Notes: generated by a model from the letters alone, not told the origin. Shown: positions 54,217-64,000, counted from the first letter of the stretch. The stretch is 64,000 bases of DNA from Ichthyophis bannanicus (GCA_033557465.1 CM066043.1:83854662-83918661); one strand, 5' to 3'. Program-made: numbers and translations.

Positions 54217-55655
54217 CTATGGGCAAAAAGCAGAAGGTAAAGGGAGCCGGTGCTCCATCTATGGCCTCCTTGACCTCCATAACCAAAGAGCATAGAAGGG
54301 AGGCACCTCCTGCAGACACAAGAAAGCACCAAGGAGCAGGAGAGCCTATTGCAGTGTTGTGAAAGTATTCTACTTGGATGATTCCTTGGGTATATTAGTA
54401 AGTTACGCTTTACCAGTGTCTTACTAGTGGTCTTAGTCCCCTGAAGAAGGCTTCGGCCGAAACACTTGTCGGGCAGACCCTGTTATTAATAAAGCACTTT
54501 CTTCCAGTGGCGTGGCTCTCCTGCTCCTTTGTGCCTCCTTGGCCTCCATGCCATTACCTGTGATAGTTGGTCCACTTGATGCTTTTTTGTTGCACTCTTC
54601 TCTACAACAGGCAGAAACTGGGGAGTATAGCTCGGCTGTGGCATCAGAGTCGGGTGGCTTGCCAAGTACTTTGAGTGGATATTCTGCCTTCCCAGAGCAG
54701 CGTCTGGAGAAGAAAGTGTGCCTGCAGAATTCTCCTGAGGTGCAGTGGCTGGTGGGACAGCCCAGTAAGGGGTCTCACAGTGGCTGCGGAGGGACCAATT
54801 TGGGGGTCTTACACTGAGATTTTTGGAGCACTCCTGAGTCATCGTGACATCACTTCCAGCTCTGGTTTGATGGCAGGAGATCTGGCAGCAGTTCTGGCTG
54901 CCTTGCTGCTTGAGACCCAAGTGCCTGGCAGAATGGAGAGCCCTGTAGTGATGACAGGGGAAGCTTTTTCTCTACAGCGTCCGGAGATCTTTACGTTGGA
55001 ATCGATATGGACTGCCATCATGCAGCTGGGTGCTGCTTTGATTCCGCAGTTTTCTCTTTTAAATCAAAAAGTTTCCAAAAACTCTATGGCCATTGAAGAC
55101 AATGCAGCTAAGGTACTGTATTTGAACTGTTGTCATGGAAGATTCCAATCTCAAATTCAGATTCTTGAAAGTTCTTCTGAGGATTTTGTAAAGGATTCAA
55201 ATGTAACTAATGCTAAGCTGGAATTGCTGGAGAATTCTGCTCGAGCATTAAATTTGCGATTTCTAAATTTTCCCAGAGAACAACTGGTTTCTCCGAGAGA
55301 TATGTTACGGAAATATTTCTCTGAAGTTTTGGGTATCCCTCCAGAATACCATCCTCCGTTGGTGAAAGCTTACTATCTTCCTGCTGTTAAGAAATTGCCT
55401 AGTGCCACAACAGGAGGGGCTTCTGAGCTGGGAGCAGTTGATGTCTTGGATATTTCTGCCATTTTAGAGGATTCAAGGGAGGAGGCAGTGACTCCCGCTA
55501 CATTGTTGATGGCTTTGGCGTTAATGTCTGAAAAAGGATGGCTTATGAAGCTGTTCTTTAAGAAAACATTAATCTTTTTTCTTTTAGCTTCCTTCCATTT
55601 ATTTTCTGCCTCTCTAACTACTCAGATTTCTTTCCTTCTTTGTAGCCAGTCCTAA
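54217..55655 (+). pseudogene. L1/Tx1-type ORF1 pseudogene with an internal insertion
   Basis: Starts 'MGKKQKVKGAGAPSMASL' at 54217 and reads to about 54345. It is broken by an insertion (54347-54515) and resumes as 'LASMPLPVIVGPLDAFLL'. After a frame change the main frame (54675-55655, 326 codons) holds 'ESIWTAIMQLGAALIPQFS', a coiled coil ('FQSQIQILESSSEDFVKDS'), the hallmark 'ARALNLRFLNFPREQLVS', 'PRDMLRKYFSEVLGIPPEY' and 'TPATLLMALALMSEKGW'. The end 'LMKLFFKK' runs into unrelated hydrophobic sequence, so the C-terminal domain is lost. Sister of the copy at 18009-19155. In intact relatives it binds element RNA. Confidence 0.78.
54325..54540. mobile_element. Small insertion flanked by inverted host sequence
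   Basis: AAGGAGCAGGAGAGCC at 54331-54346 is the inverse of GGCTCTCCTGCTCCTT at 54515-54530. Between them lies CTGAAGAAGGCTTCGGCCGAAACAC (from about 54441), followed by TTATTAATAAAGC. The GAAGAAGG..GAAAC wording is of the kind found in Penelope terminal regions. The inverted host arms echo the inverted duplication of the second Penelope fragment. Confidence 0.45.
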
Positions 55656-55739
55656 ATATCTCTCTTCTTACTTCATTTACCTTCAACTTTCCATCTCTTT
55701 CCCCCATCCCAGGCCTCCCCTTCCTCTTTCTCTTATATC

Positions 55740-57130
55740 CCAATCTTTCACTAACTCTTCTCTCTCTCTCTTTTCCCCCTACCCTTCACCTAGCATCTCC
55801 TCGCTCTTCCCCCTATCCTTCACCTAGCATCTCCTCTCTCACTCTCTTCCCCCTACCCTTCACTTAGCATCTCCTCTCTCTCTTCCCCTACCCTTCACCT
55901 AGCATCTCCTCCTCTCTCTCTTCCCCTACCCTTCACTTAGCATCTCCTCCTCTCTCTCTCTTCCCCCTACCCTTCACCTAGAATCTCCTCTCTCTCTTCC
56001 CCTACCCTTCACCTAGCATCTCCTCCTCTCTCTCTTCCCCTACCCTTCACTTAGCATCTCCTCCTCTCTCTCTCTTCCCCCTACCCTTCACCTAGCATCT
56101 CCTCCTCTCTCTTCCCCCTACCCTTGACCTAGCATCTCCTCCTCTCTCTTACCCCTACCCTCTACCTAGCATCTCCTCCTCTCTCTCTTCCCCTCCCCTT
56201 CACTTAGCATCTCCTCCTCTCTCTCTTCCCCCTACCCTTCACCTAGCATCTCCTCCTCTCTCTATCTTCCCCCTACCCTTCACCTAGCATCTCCTCCTCT
56301 CTCTTCCCCCTACCCTTCACCTAGCATCTCCTCTCTTCCCCCTACCCTTCACCTAGCATCTCCTCTCTCTCTTCCCCTACCCTTCACCTAGCATCTCCTC
56401 CTCTCTCTCTTCCCCCTACCCTTCACCTAGCATCTCCTCCTCTCTCTCTTCCCCCTACCCTTCACCTAGCATCTCCGCTCTCTCTTTTCCCCCTACCCTT
56501 CACCTAGCATCTCCTCCTCTCTCTCTTCCCCTACCCTTCACTTAGCATCTCCTCCTCTCTCTCTTCCCCCTACCCTTCACCTAGCATCTCCTCCTCTCTC
56601 TTCCCCCTACCCTTTACCTAGCATCTCCTCCTCTCTCTCTTCCCCTCCCCTTCACTTAGCATCTCCTCCTCTCTCTCTCTTCCCCCTACCCTTCACCTAG
56701 CATCTCCTCCTCTCTCTCTTCCCCCTATCCTTCACCTAGCATCTCTCCTCTCTCTTCCCCCTACCCTTCACCTAGCATCTCCTCTCTCTCTCTCTTCCCC
56801 TACCCTTCACCTAGCATCTCCTCCTCTCTCTCTTCCCCTACCCTTCACCTAGCATCTCCTCCTCTCTCTCTTCCCCCTACCCTTCACCTAGCATCTCCTC
56901 TCTCTCTCTCTCTCTTCCTCCTACCCTTCACTTAGCATCTCCTCTCTCTCTTCCCCCTACCCTTCACCTAGCATCTCCCCCTCTTTCTCTTCCCCCTACC
57001 CTTCACCTAGCATCTCCTCTCTCTCTTCCCCCTACCCTTCACCTAGCATCTCCTCCTCTCTTCCCCCTACCCTTCACCAAGCATCTCCTCCCTCTCTCTT
57101 CCCCCTACCCTTCACTTAGCATCTCCTCTT
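55740..57130 (+). repeat. Pyrimidine-rich satellite, units about 35-45 bp
   Basis: CACCTAGCATCTCC (or CACTTAGCATCTCC) alternates with (CT)n and CTTCCCCCTACCCTT, with roughly 35 copies by hand estimate. Unit length varies because of the CT run. The plus strand is almost pure C and T over 1.4 kb, so one strand is nearly all pyrimidine. It starts just after the truncated L1 ORF1. Confidence 0.95.
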
Positions 57131-57171
57131 TCTTCCACCTTCCATCTACAGTCTCCTTTTTCTCTCTATTT

Positions 57172-57290
57172 TCTACTACTACTATTAGTCATTTTTATAG
57201 CGCTACAAGGTATACACGATGCTGTGCAAGAACATATAGAAGATGGGCCCTGCTCATTAGAGCTTACAATCTAATCAAGGCAGACAGCAG
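57172..57290 (+). repeat. Dispersed repeat 'TACTACTA...GCGCTACAAGG', copy 3
   Basis: CTACTACTACTATTAGTCATT, then TATAGCGCTACAAGGTATAC, GATGCTGTGC and AGAGCTTACAATCTAATC. Closest to copy 1 (42084-42190). Confidence 0.7.
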
Positions 57291-57352
57291 AATATAAGAG
57301 AAACAAGGGTTCAAATAGGAAAATGAGACACAAGGAGAGCAAGGGAATTAGG

Positions 57353-57455
57353 ATCTGTTGTTGTTGTTGTTATTAAGTGCCGTTGAGTCGGTGTCAACTC
57401 ATGGTGACCCTCTGGATAGTTGTCCTAAATTGTGTTCAGTCTTCATTCAGGCGGC
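57353..57455 (-). mobile_element. RTE/BovB-like 3' fragment (tentative)
   Basis: TTGTTGTTGTTATTAAGTGC, followed by CGTTGAGTCGGTGTCAACTC and ATGGTGACCC, recalls the 3' end of RTE-type LINEs in their antisense orientation. No coding part. The family call is from memory of the motif. Confidence 0.45.
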
Positions 57456-57683
57456 TCATTTATTTATTTATTTAAAAGTCTTTTCTATACCGCGCTCTTC
57501 AAATCAGCTCGGTTCACAGATAACAGAAACTTTGTCCATGAGTAAAGAGAAACCATACTGGACTTACATAAAACAGGGTAGAAAAACTTGGGTTGAACTG
57601 GGGAAACTATCTACATACTCTAGGCTAAGGCAGGTTACCGTCTTAGCTTGCTATCTGTATGCTCCTGCTGGGAGAAAGCGGTG

Positions 57684-60600
57684 CTATTGTGTGGCGCTGG
57701 TGTCGTGTGTGGTAGTTGGGATGGGGTGACTGTTATGGTGTCTGTGGGAGGGTAGTTGCTGGGTGGTACCATAATGCAGTAGGAAGAGGTGGTGCTTGAG
57801 TGCTTTCCTGAACTGGGTGAGGTCTGTGATTGCACGGATGTCAGGTGGGAGTGTGTTCCAGCATGAGGGAGCATAAAACACGAAGGCCCTCTTTCTTGTT
57901 GTCTGTGAGCATTTTGTGATTTCGCTGGGGATGGATAGGGTATTGGCTGTGACTGATCTTCGGGTTCTGTTTGGAGGAGTGGGGTGGATGAGGTCGGTGA
58001 TGGAAGGGGATGTGAGGCTGTTGATGGCTTTGAAGGTGATGAGGAGGATCTTGAAGGTGAGTCTAGAGTGGACTGGCAGCCAGTGGAAGTGCTTCAATTT
58101 TGGTGTTATGTGGTCCATCCTGGCGGCGCCATGCAGTATTCTGGCTGCTGCGTTCATAGCCAGCTGTAGTGGATTCAACGTGCTCTTCGGTAGACCATGT
58201 AGAATGGCATTGGCATAATCGAAGTGGGGGATGACTAAGGCCTGATAGATTGTCCTGAAGTCATCTGGTTCCAGTAGGGGGCGTAGATGACGGATTGTGC
58301 GAATCTTGAGATATACTGCGTTAACGGTGTTGTTTATATGTGTTTTCATATCAAGCTGTTGATCGAGCGTTACCCCTAGGTAGCGTATTGTGGGCCTGGT
58401 TTGGAGCTCTGCGCCTCTTACTTTTAGTGCATTTGGTGGAGTGAATGATTGGTCTCTGGTGATGAGTAGAGCCTCAGACATCTTGTGGTTTATTCTTAAG
58501 TTTTGGGAGTGGAGCCCGTCAGTTGTAGCGTCAAAGCAGGCAGTTAGCTGTGAGAGGTCCGGCTTGTCCGTGGCAAACGGCATGTAGAGTAACACATCGT
58601 CTGCATATATAAGGCATGAGATGCCGAAGGAGCGGGCGATAGCGCAGATGGGCTGCATGTATATATTGAAAAACAGCGCTGAGAGGGAAGATCCCTGTGG
58701 GACACCCTGTTTTTGCTGGAATGGTTTGGATGTCGTGCGTCCTGTCCTTACATACTGCCACCTGTCTGAGAGGTAAGATTCACACCATCTCAAGGCTGAA
58801 TCCTGTATCCCCTTCTCTGCCAGACACTCTATGAGCAGCACATGGTCAACAGAGTCAAAGGCTGCGGAGATGTCGAGGAAGATTAGAGCATAGCCACTTC
58901 TGGGTTTATCTAGTTAGTGTATTGAAGAGGATGGTTAGAAGCATCTCGACACCATGTGCTTCTCTGAAACCGTGTTGGCATGGGTCTAATGGTGCAGCGG
59001 TCTCAATGTGGTTCTGGATTTGGTGTAGGATGATTTTTTCAATTAATTGGCCATTAGTGGGATACTTGAAATTGGCCGATATGAATCAACTTTCTGGGGG
59101 TCCAGTTTGCCATTTTTTAGGAGCGGTCTAATGGACGTTTGTTTCAGGCTTTGTGGGAAAGCTCCTGTGGTGAAGGAGAGGTGGATGAGTTTGGTAAGGA
59201 ATGGGCTGAGTTCCTTACGCAGTGACTTTATCCAGAATGCAGGGCAGGGATCGTTGGGAGCTGTGGTGGTGTTAATCGAGTTGATGGTGTCTTCGATGTT
59301 CTTCGCTGATGGTGAGGAGAAGGTGGATAGTGGAGATAGATGGTGTGGTCTGTTCAAAGGGGTGGGTGATGTTGTTTTGATGGTCTGAATTAGCTTTGAT
59401 TGGAGGTAGTCTGCGTATTCTTGTGGTTCTGGTGTGCTGTGTTGTGTGGGGGAAGATTCCTTTGTGAGGGACTTTACTAAGTTGAATAGATCCTTCAGTT
59501 TGTTTATGGATCATTGCAGTAGTTCTGCGTGATAGCGTCTCATTGATTTGGCTACTTTCTCGCGGTGTTTCCTCAGGTTGGAGGTGTAGATCTCCAGGTT
59601 ACTGGTGGTGCGGTAGCGTCACCATCTTCTCTCAAGTTTCCTCAGTCGGCAGAGTGATGTCCTTAGCTCAGGAGAGTACCAAGGGGAAGTCTTTCTTTTT
59701 CTTGGAGTTGCATCCCCTGCTGGTTGGCTGGCAATAGAGCTGAGAGTGTTGTTCCAAGTGGAGATCATTTCTTCTAGGTTGGTTTCTGCGAAGTTGAGCA
59801 GAGGTAGAGATTTGCTGAGGATCTCCTCCTTGTTGAAGTGTCGGAATTTAGTTTTTTGGCCAGAGTCAGGGGTGGGCTGGCATCTTGTTTGAGCCTGTTG
59901 GTAGGGTAACTGGAACCTTATTAGCTTATGGTCAGACCGTGGGACTGGCGTGAGGGAGATGGCAAGTGGGAGGTTTTGGCTCGTGACTGACTGTGGAGCG
60001 AAAATCAGGTCAAGTTTGTTACCCTTTGTGTGGGTAGGCTCGTTGATCACTTGATCATAGCCCAGCTGACTGAGAACATTCAGGAGGGAGCTGGCATGTT
60101 CTTCTGGTAGGGCTGGGAGATTGAAATCGCCCATAAGCCAGTTTGGTATGAGTGGGTTTTCGGAGTTGCAGGCTATGTTTATGTTTATTGTTTATGTTTA
60201 TTTTATTTGATAAAAACCGCCTTTCTAAAATAACCAAGGCGGTGTACAATTTAAAAACAATTCAATAAAAGAAGGCCAATGGCCTATGAAAGGAAAGGAA
60301 ATGTACAATCTTTTAAAAGGACAGTAAGGAAAAGGAGAAAGACAGGACAAGACATAGGTAGGACAGACATCAGGAAGGGAGATGGATGGAAGAGGTAAGG
60401 TCACACAAAAGGAGAGGGAACATTGAACGCTAGGGAGAACAAGTGAGTCTTTAGGTTATGTTTAAATGTGGTGTACTGAGGTTCTAGGCGGAGGGAAGAA
60501 GGGAGGGCATTCCAAAGTGCAGGACCAGCGAAAAAAAAAGCAGAGGAGCGTGTGGACTGTAGATGAGCACGGGAAGGGGAGGGGAGGGTAGGGTGAGGCG

Positions 60601-61436
60601 GTTAAGGTGGAAGGAGCGAGGGGTGTGTCTGGGGGAGTGAAAGTAGAGGAGGTCTGTTAGATATTGGGGGGTGCTGGTGTGGAAAGCTTTATGGACCAGA
60701 ATTAATAATTTGAAAGTGGCCCAGAAGGGTACAGGCAACCAGTGAAGATGGAATAGTTGGGGGTTTATATGATCTCGGAGGGAGGTGTGTGTGATAAGAC
60801 GTGCTGCCGTGTTTTGCATTCGTTGAAGGCTAGGTCAATTATCATTGAGAGGTCGTCTGGAGGTGATGATGGAGGTCGATAGATTAGGTTGATGGAGGTG
60901 TGTTCATTTGCTAGAGTGATAAAATCCATCATTGTGGTACTATTGGCGTTGGTCTGCTGGAGTTGGAGTTCAGTTCTCGTGAGTGTGAGGGTTTCTCCGC
61001 CCCTGCGGTTGGCTCAGTGGCAGGTGTGTGCTGAGAATTTAGGTGGGGTGAGTTGGTTGAGGATGACTGTATCAGCGTCTGTGAGCCAAGTCTCGGTGAC
61101 CAATAGGATGTCCAGCTTATGGTATGATATCAGGTTGGAGATGATTGGCCATTTCTTCCGGACTGAACGGGCATTGATGAGAGCGCAGTTCAGGTAGCTG
61201 GGTTGCGAGTGTTTTTCTGGTGTGGTTTTCTTGTATTTCTGTAGTGAGATGTAGAGTAAGTGTGTGCTAAGGTTGAGTCTGGGTTCTGTCTTCAGATGTT
61301 GGGAAGTGGTGGCCCATCTCCTCCCTGTGCCTCATAGGGTTGGTATGGGGTTGCCAGTGGTGGAGAAGGCGAGGGCGCTATGGTATAGGCTGGTGAGGAG
61401 GTAGAAGCAGGTTGCAACCATAAGGAAGGGAGCCAT
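57684..61436 (-). pseudogene. L2-type LINE endonuclease/reverse transcriptase pseudogene
   Basis: Begins 'MAPFLMVATCFYLLTSLY' at 61436, a hydrophobic start like that of the first LINE. A stop follows soon ('NPIPTL' then TGA). Endonuclease: 'CALINARSVRKKWPIISN', 'DILLVTETWLTDAD' and, after the nested insertion, 'NWLMGDFNLPALPEEH', 'PTHTKGNKLDLIFAPQSV' and 'VPRSDHKLIRF'. The region 59357-59043 has 'PNDPCPAFWIKSLRKEL' and 'SYRPISSIPL'. After further breaks the frame 58841-57684 holds 'KQGVPQGSSLSALFFNIY', 'CLIYADDVLLY' (YADD at 58595-58606), 'TIRYLGVTLDQQLDM', 'FHWLPVHSRLTFKIL' and 'APSCWNTLPPDIRAI'. The catalytic boxes are kept, but breaks make it inactive. Plus-strand open frames here are shadows. 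Confidence 0.87.
60176..60827 (-). mobile_element. L2-type LINE fragment nested in the endonuclease
   Basis: Flanked by GGCTA at 60171-60175 and 60828-60832. The endonuclease reading ('DDLSMIIDLA' then 'CNSENPLIPNWLMGDFN') is restored in sense when the segment is ignored. On the minus strand it encodes 'MQNTAARLITHTSLRDHINP', 'LFHLHWLPVPFWATFKLL' and 'TPQYLTDLL' (60819-60484), a different L2 subfamily. It ends with the hairpin AACCGCC / GGCGGTG at 60215-60244 and a TTTATTTGAT-type tail read in reverse. Confidence 0.82.
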
Positions 61437-61667
61437 TCTATGAAGAGTGTTCTATGGGGTTTTGAACGTTGGCGCTATGTCGCAGCTGAGTGCTGTGAGC
61501 AGGTATAGTTAAAGTGGCAGTGTAGGTGGAGCAGCTGGTGGTTGACAAGAATGTCACCTGAGGTGCGGTTGTATGGGTCTCTGTTCTGGGATAGTGCTCT
61601 GCTTTGAAGATTCAGGGACAGCCTCACTGGGTGTGGTAAAAGTGTGCAGTCAAAAGAGAATGGTAGG

Positions 61668-61812
61668 AGAACACAAAGTAGTAGTACTTTGAAAACACAG
61701 TGTAGCAGTATTTTGAGAACACAAAGTAGCAGTGCTTTGAGAATACAATGTAGCAGTATTATGAAAACCCAGCGTAGCAGTGCTTTGAAACACAAAGTAG
61801 CAGTATTATGGC
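61668..61812 (-). repeat. 24-bp tandem repeat, about 6 units, in the LINE 5' region
   Basis: Units such as AGCAGTATTTTGAGAACACA(AAGT) repeat every 24 bp, with one 23-bp unit. In the LINE sense they read 8-residue hydrophobic units ('VLKILLHC', 'VFKVLLLC', 'ILKALLLC'). It is in the same place relative to the start codon as the 54-bp repeat of the first LINE, although the sequence is different. Confidence 0.85.
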
Positions 61813-62059
61813 AATCCTAAGGCAGGTTCAGTTCTGGCATATTAGCTATAAATTCAGTAATTCTTGTGGTAGGGCAGAGATAGGAATTATATTAGAGATC
61901 TCACTTTTGAGTGTATGCTGGGGGTGTTGGGCGTCCGCATCGTTGTCCAATGAGGTGGCGTTGCTGTGGGGTGTGGTATCGCGATGGTGGCCTCACACGC
62001 AGTTCTGCTCTGATTCAGGGTCACGGGGATGGACTGTGATATTAACTGTAGAACTCCGC

Positions 62060-62140
62060 CTAAGGCGCCCTGCCTAATGGCCACGCCAAAGGGCCCTCTG
62101 GCGAGGCCCTCAGGTGCGGGCCCGCAAGGGGCGGACGCCC
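62060..62140 (-). promoter_or_regulatory. Conserved GC-rich leader of the L2-type LINE, second copy
   Basis: In the LINE sense it reads GGGCCCGCACCTGAGGGCC, then TCGCCAGAGGGCCCTTTGG and CGTGGCC, matching 28684-28735 with few changes. It follows the last monomer directly, as in the first LINE. Confidence 0.7.
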
Positions 62141-62774
62141 GATGGCGCTTTTCTTTTAAAGATGGTGCTCTGCCCCGATTGGACAGAGCACGTTGTTGGC
62201 GGCAGCGGTGGCCTCCGGCTCAGGCGGGCTCGATCCCTCCTGGGAGAGCTGAGCCAGAGTGCGGACAGATGGCTGGCTGCAGGAGAGGCGTGCACCCGAT
62301 GGCGCTTTTCTTTTAAAGATGGTGCTGTGCCCCAATTGGACAGAGCACATTGTTGGCGGCAGCAGTGGCCTCCGGCTCAGGCGGGCTCGATCCCTCCTGG
62401 GAGAGCTGAGCCAGAGTGCGGGCAGATGGCTGGCTGCAGGAGAGGCGTGCGCCCGATGGCGCTTTTCTTTTAAAGATGGCGCTCTGCCCCGCTTGGACAG
62501 AGCACGTTGTTGGTGGCAGCGGTGGCCTCTGGCTCAGGTGGGCTCGATCCCTCCTGGGAGAGCTGAGCCAGAGTGCGGGCAGATGGCTGGCTGCAGGAGA
62601 GGCGTGCGCCCGATGGCGCTTTTCTTTTAAAGATGGTGCTCTTCCCCGATTGGACAGAGCACGTTGTTGGCGGCAGTGGTGGCCTCCAGCTCAGGCGGGC
62701 TCGATCCCTCCTGGGAGAGCTGAGCCGAAGTGCGGGCAGATGGCTGGCTGCAGGAGAGGCGTGCGCCCGATGGC
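62141..62774 (-). repeat. 5' monomer array of the second L2-type LINE: 157 bp x 4
   Basis: GATGGCGCTTTTCTTTT recurs at 62141, 62298, 62455 and 62612, and a truncated GATGGC begins at 62769; each step is exactly 157 bp. In the LINE sense every unit has CTCCCAGGAGGGA, then a CCAATCGGGGCAG or close variant, then TCTTTAAAAGAAAAGCGCC. The first two and the final GCGCC blocks are also in the 140-bp monomer of the first LINE in the same order. The long open frames (119-200 codons) over this region are repeat artefacts. Confidence 0.93.
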
Positions 62775-63165
62775 ATTGTTGACAGACTGGTACCAGAAGC
62801 TGCTGTTATCACAGTATTATCCCTCTGTCTTCCTACTCCTCCTATGTCCATCATCTCCCTTGTCTCCCCTATGTCAACCATTTCTTCTCTGCCTTCCTTT
62901 TCCCCCAGTGTCCAGTACCTCCACTTTTTACTCCTTTGTGTCTAGTATCTCTCTTGTCTTTAGTAGTCCCCTTGTGTCTACCTTCTCCCCTTCACCCTAT
63001 TCACCCCCACCATGTTAACATCGCCCTTGTCACCCTACTAGCTCCTCTCTACTCCTCCTACCCCCTCCTCCAAGCAAGCATATCCCCTCTGTCACCCTAT
63101 TTTCCCTTCTCTGTTTATTTTCCCAAGCTAAAATATCCACTTTCTTTCTCCTCCTCCTGATCCAA
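62775..63165. other. C/T-rich unassigned DNA
   Basis: Wording such as TCTCCCTTGTCTCCC and CCCCTTGTGTCTACC recurs, so it may be a degenerate low-complexity tract. No gene. Confidence 0.4.
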
Positions 63166-63305
63166 TATCTTAAGAACATAAGAAATGCCATACTGGATCA
63201 GACCAAGGTCCATCAAGCTCAGTATCCTGTTTCCAACAGTGGCCAATCCAGGTCACAAGTAGCTGTCAGGTTCCCAAAAAAGGTACACGGATTCCACAAT
63301 GTTTA
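63166..63305 (-). mobile_element. CR1-type LINE 3' end fragment
   Basis: The inverse of AAGAACATAAGAAATGCCAT, ACTGGATCAGACC, TCAAGCTCAGTATCC and GGCCAATCCAGGTCACAAG is the CR1-type 3' UTR seen at 22090-22225 and 38880-39025. Non-coding. Confidence 0.8.
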
Positions 63306-63336
63306 GCCCGGGGTAAGTTGTGGATTTCTCTGGTCC

Positions 63337-64000
63337 TCTTTAGGAAAATCATGTTTATTGGTTTTACATATAAGCCAACAGCCATCGAGCATATGACTCC
63401 AGAACAGTAGTAATGCATGAGGATATAACACCGAAAATACTAATCCGTGAATAGGCAAAACAATCTCCACTGATCTCGTAGCTAGACTGACTAATACAGA
63501 CACTTTGCTGACTAGAATACAGTAGTCCCAGAGCCCCCAGCTCCCCCACTACCCTTTCCCCCTTTCCCCCCTACCTCCCTTCCCCCCTCCACCCCCCATC
63601 CCCCCTTCAATCTTTCCCCCCCCCACCCAGACTGCACTGACCAGGCTTGCGAGTTCACAGGACATCTGGAAGGCCCCTCAGTTCATGCCAGCGAACCATC
63701 CCTGCTGACATGTCCCCACACTTTAAGGTATTGATCCCATTTATTCCCCCCTAACAACTTAGCCGAGCGCCTCTCCATCCCCATCAACTCCACTATCGCC
63801 CGCTCCCATTCCCCCACTGCGGGCACTGTGTCCTTCAGCCAATGCCGCAGTATGATTTTCTTCACCACTACAAAGCCTTTGGTGCAGAGTTTACGCGCTT
63901 CTCCACCGAGCGGTACCTCCCGCTCATAGGAGTCAAACAGACACCATTCTGGGCTCATCTCCAAGTCCTCCCTTAACCACTTCCCCAATTTCCTCCCAAC
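63337..64000 (-). mobile_element. L1/Tx1-type LINE 3' part, runs off the window
   Basis: On the minus strand the end of ORF2 (64000-63683) is followed by a 3' UTR that is G-rich (C-rich on the plus strand around 63540-63630) and by CAATAAACATGATTTTCC at about 63341-63358. The element continues to the right of the window. Confidence 0.75.
63683..64000 (-). pseudogene. L1/Tx1-type ORF2 C-terminal fragment (partial)
   Basis: The frame runs from beyond the window to the stop at 63683. Readable blocks are 'WCLFDSYEREVPLGGEARKL', 'VVVKKIILRHWLKDTVPAVG', 'EWERAIVELMGMERRSAKL' and 'GNKWDQYLKVWGHV'. The pattern of an ILRHW-type helix, then a 'W..' block and a final 'F/YxxxW' matches the extreme C-terminus of L1-type ORF2 proteins (compare 'ICLITRNWKDSSRLTVNEWWN' in the full L1 at 8130-11923). 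No function is well assigned to this part. Whether the upstream ORF2 is intact cannot be seen here. Confidence 0.7.

Larger units (their letters stand above)
57458..62774 (-). mobile_element. Second long L2-type LINE with 5' monomers, minus strand
   Basis: Reading the minus strand: monomers (62774-62141), leader (about 62120-62060), 5' UTR with a 24-bp repeat (61812-61668), coding region from ATG 61434-61436 to the stop at 57684, 3' UTR, hairpin near 57497-57520 and the TTTATTTATTTATTTAAAA tail at 57459-57475 in reverse. It is interrupted by a nested L2-type fragment at 60176-60827. Same architecture as 27298-32765 but older, with several stops and frameshifts. Confidence 0.88.

Noticed and set aside
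57916..59388. Plus-strand frames of 60-113 codons in the second L2-type LINE
   Set aside because: They are antisense shadows of clear endonuclease and reverse transcriptase coding on the minus strand.
62029..63018. Plus-strand frames of 95-200 codons with repeated 'MAGCRRGVRPMALFF'-type wording
   Set aside because: They follow the 157-bp monomer array of the minus-strand LINE; 157 is not a multiple of three, so units appear in rotating frames.
63540..63660. C-rich tract as a telomeric or regulatory element
   Set aside because: No TTAGGG periodicity. It fits the G-rich 3' UTR of the minus-strand L1.

Overview
This window is vertebrate nuclear DNA made almost entirely of transposable elements in varying states of decay. 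I see no bacterial operons, rRNA, CRISPR array or convincing host exon. The mix is L1/Tx1-type, L2-type and CR1-type LINEs, Penelope-like elements, Tc1 transposons, tRNA-derived SINEs and several palindromic MITE-like repeats, with long spacing and AT-rich filler. This points to a large-genome, repeat-rich vertebrate. An amphibian, perhaps a caecilian, is my best inference from the SINE and L2 tail types, but it is not proven by anything in the sequence.

Layout. 1-4550: mostly featureless, with one decayed multicopy transposon-type gene (2089-3050, minus). 4555-7791: a SINE, a LINE tail, and a Tc1 transposon split by a Penelope-like insertion with a 14-bp target-site duplication. 7893-13310: a full-length L1-type retrotransposon on the minus strand, with ORF1, ORF2, poly-A tail and target-site duplication. 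13614-14415: a small DNA element hosting a second Penelope fragment. 14420-20610: sparse; SINE, palindromic GC-rich repeats and an L1/Tx1 ORF1 pseudogene. 20623-22225: a CR1 LINE. 24191-24378: a hairpin repeat. 25435-26905: an unidentified 382-codon ORF on the minus strand. 27298-32765: a nearly complete L2-type LINE preceded by ten 140-bp tandem monomers. 33240-50830: nested L2, CR1, Tc1 and palindromic elements. 51630-55600: L1/Tx1 ORF1 remnants. 55740-57130: a pyrimidine-rich satellite. 57458-62774: a second long L2-type LINE on the minus strand with its own array of 157-bp monomers. 63337-64000: the 3' part of another L1 running off the window.

Most interesting result. The two long L2-type LINEs (27298-32765 plus; 57458-62774 minus) share one architecture: a 5' array of tandem monomers, a conserved GC-rich leader, a short tandem repeat, then one ORF whose probable start is Met-Ala-Pro followed by a hydrophobic, signal-like stretch, and then endonuclease and reverse transcriptase. 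The monomers differ in length (140 and 157 bp) but share blocks in the same order, including a CCAATCGG box. This resembles the promoter monomers of mouse L1 and looks like an independently evolved or swapped modular promoter in an L2-type LINE. A second candidate novelty is a dispersed family of about 600-700 bp GC-rich units built of several nested hairpins, with at least six copies here.
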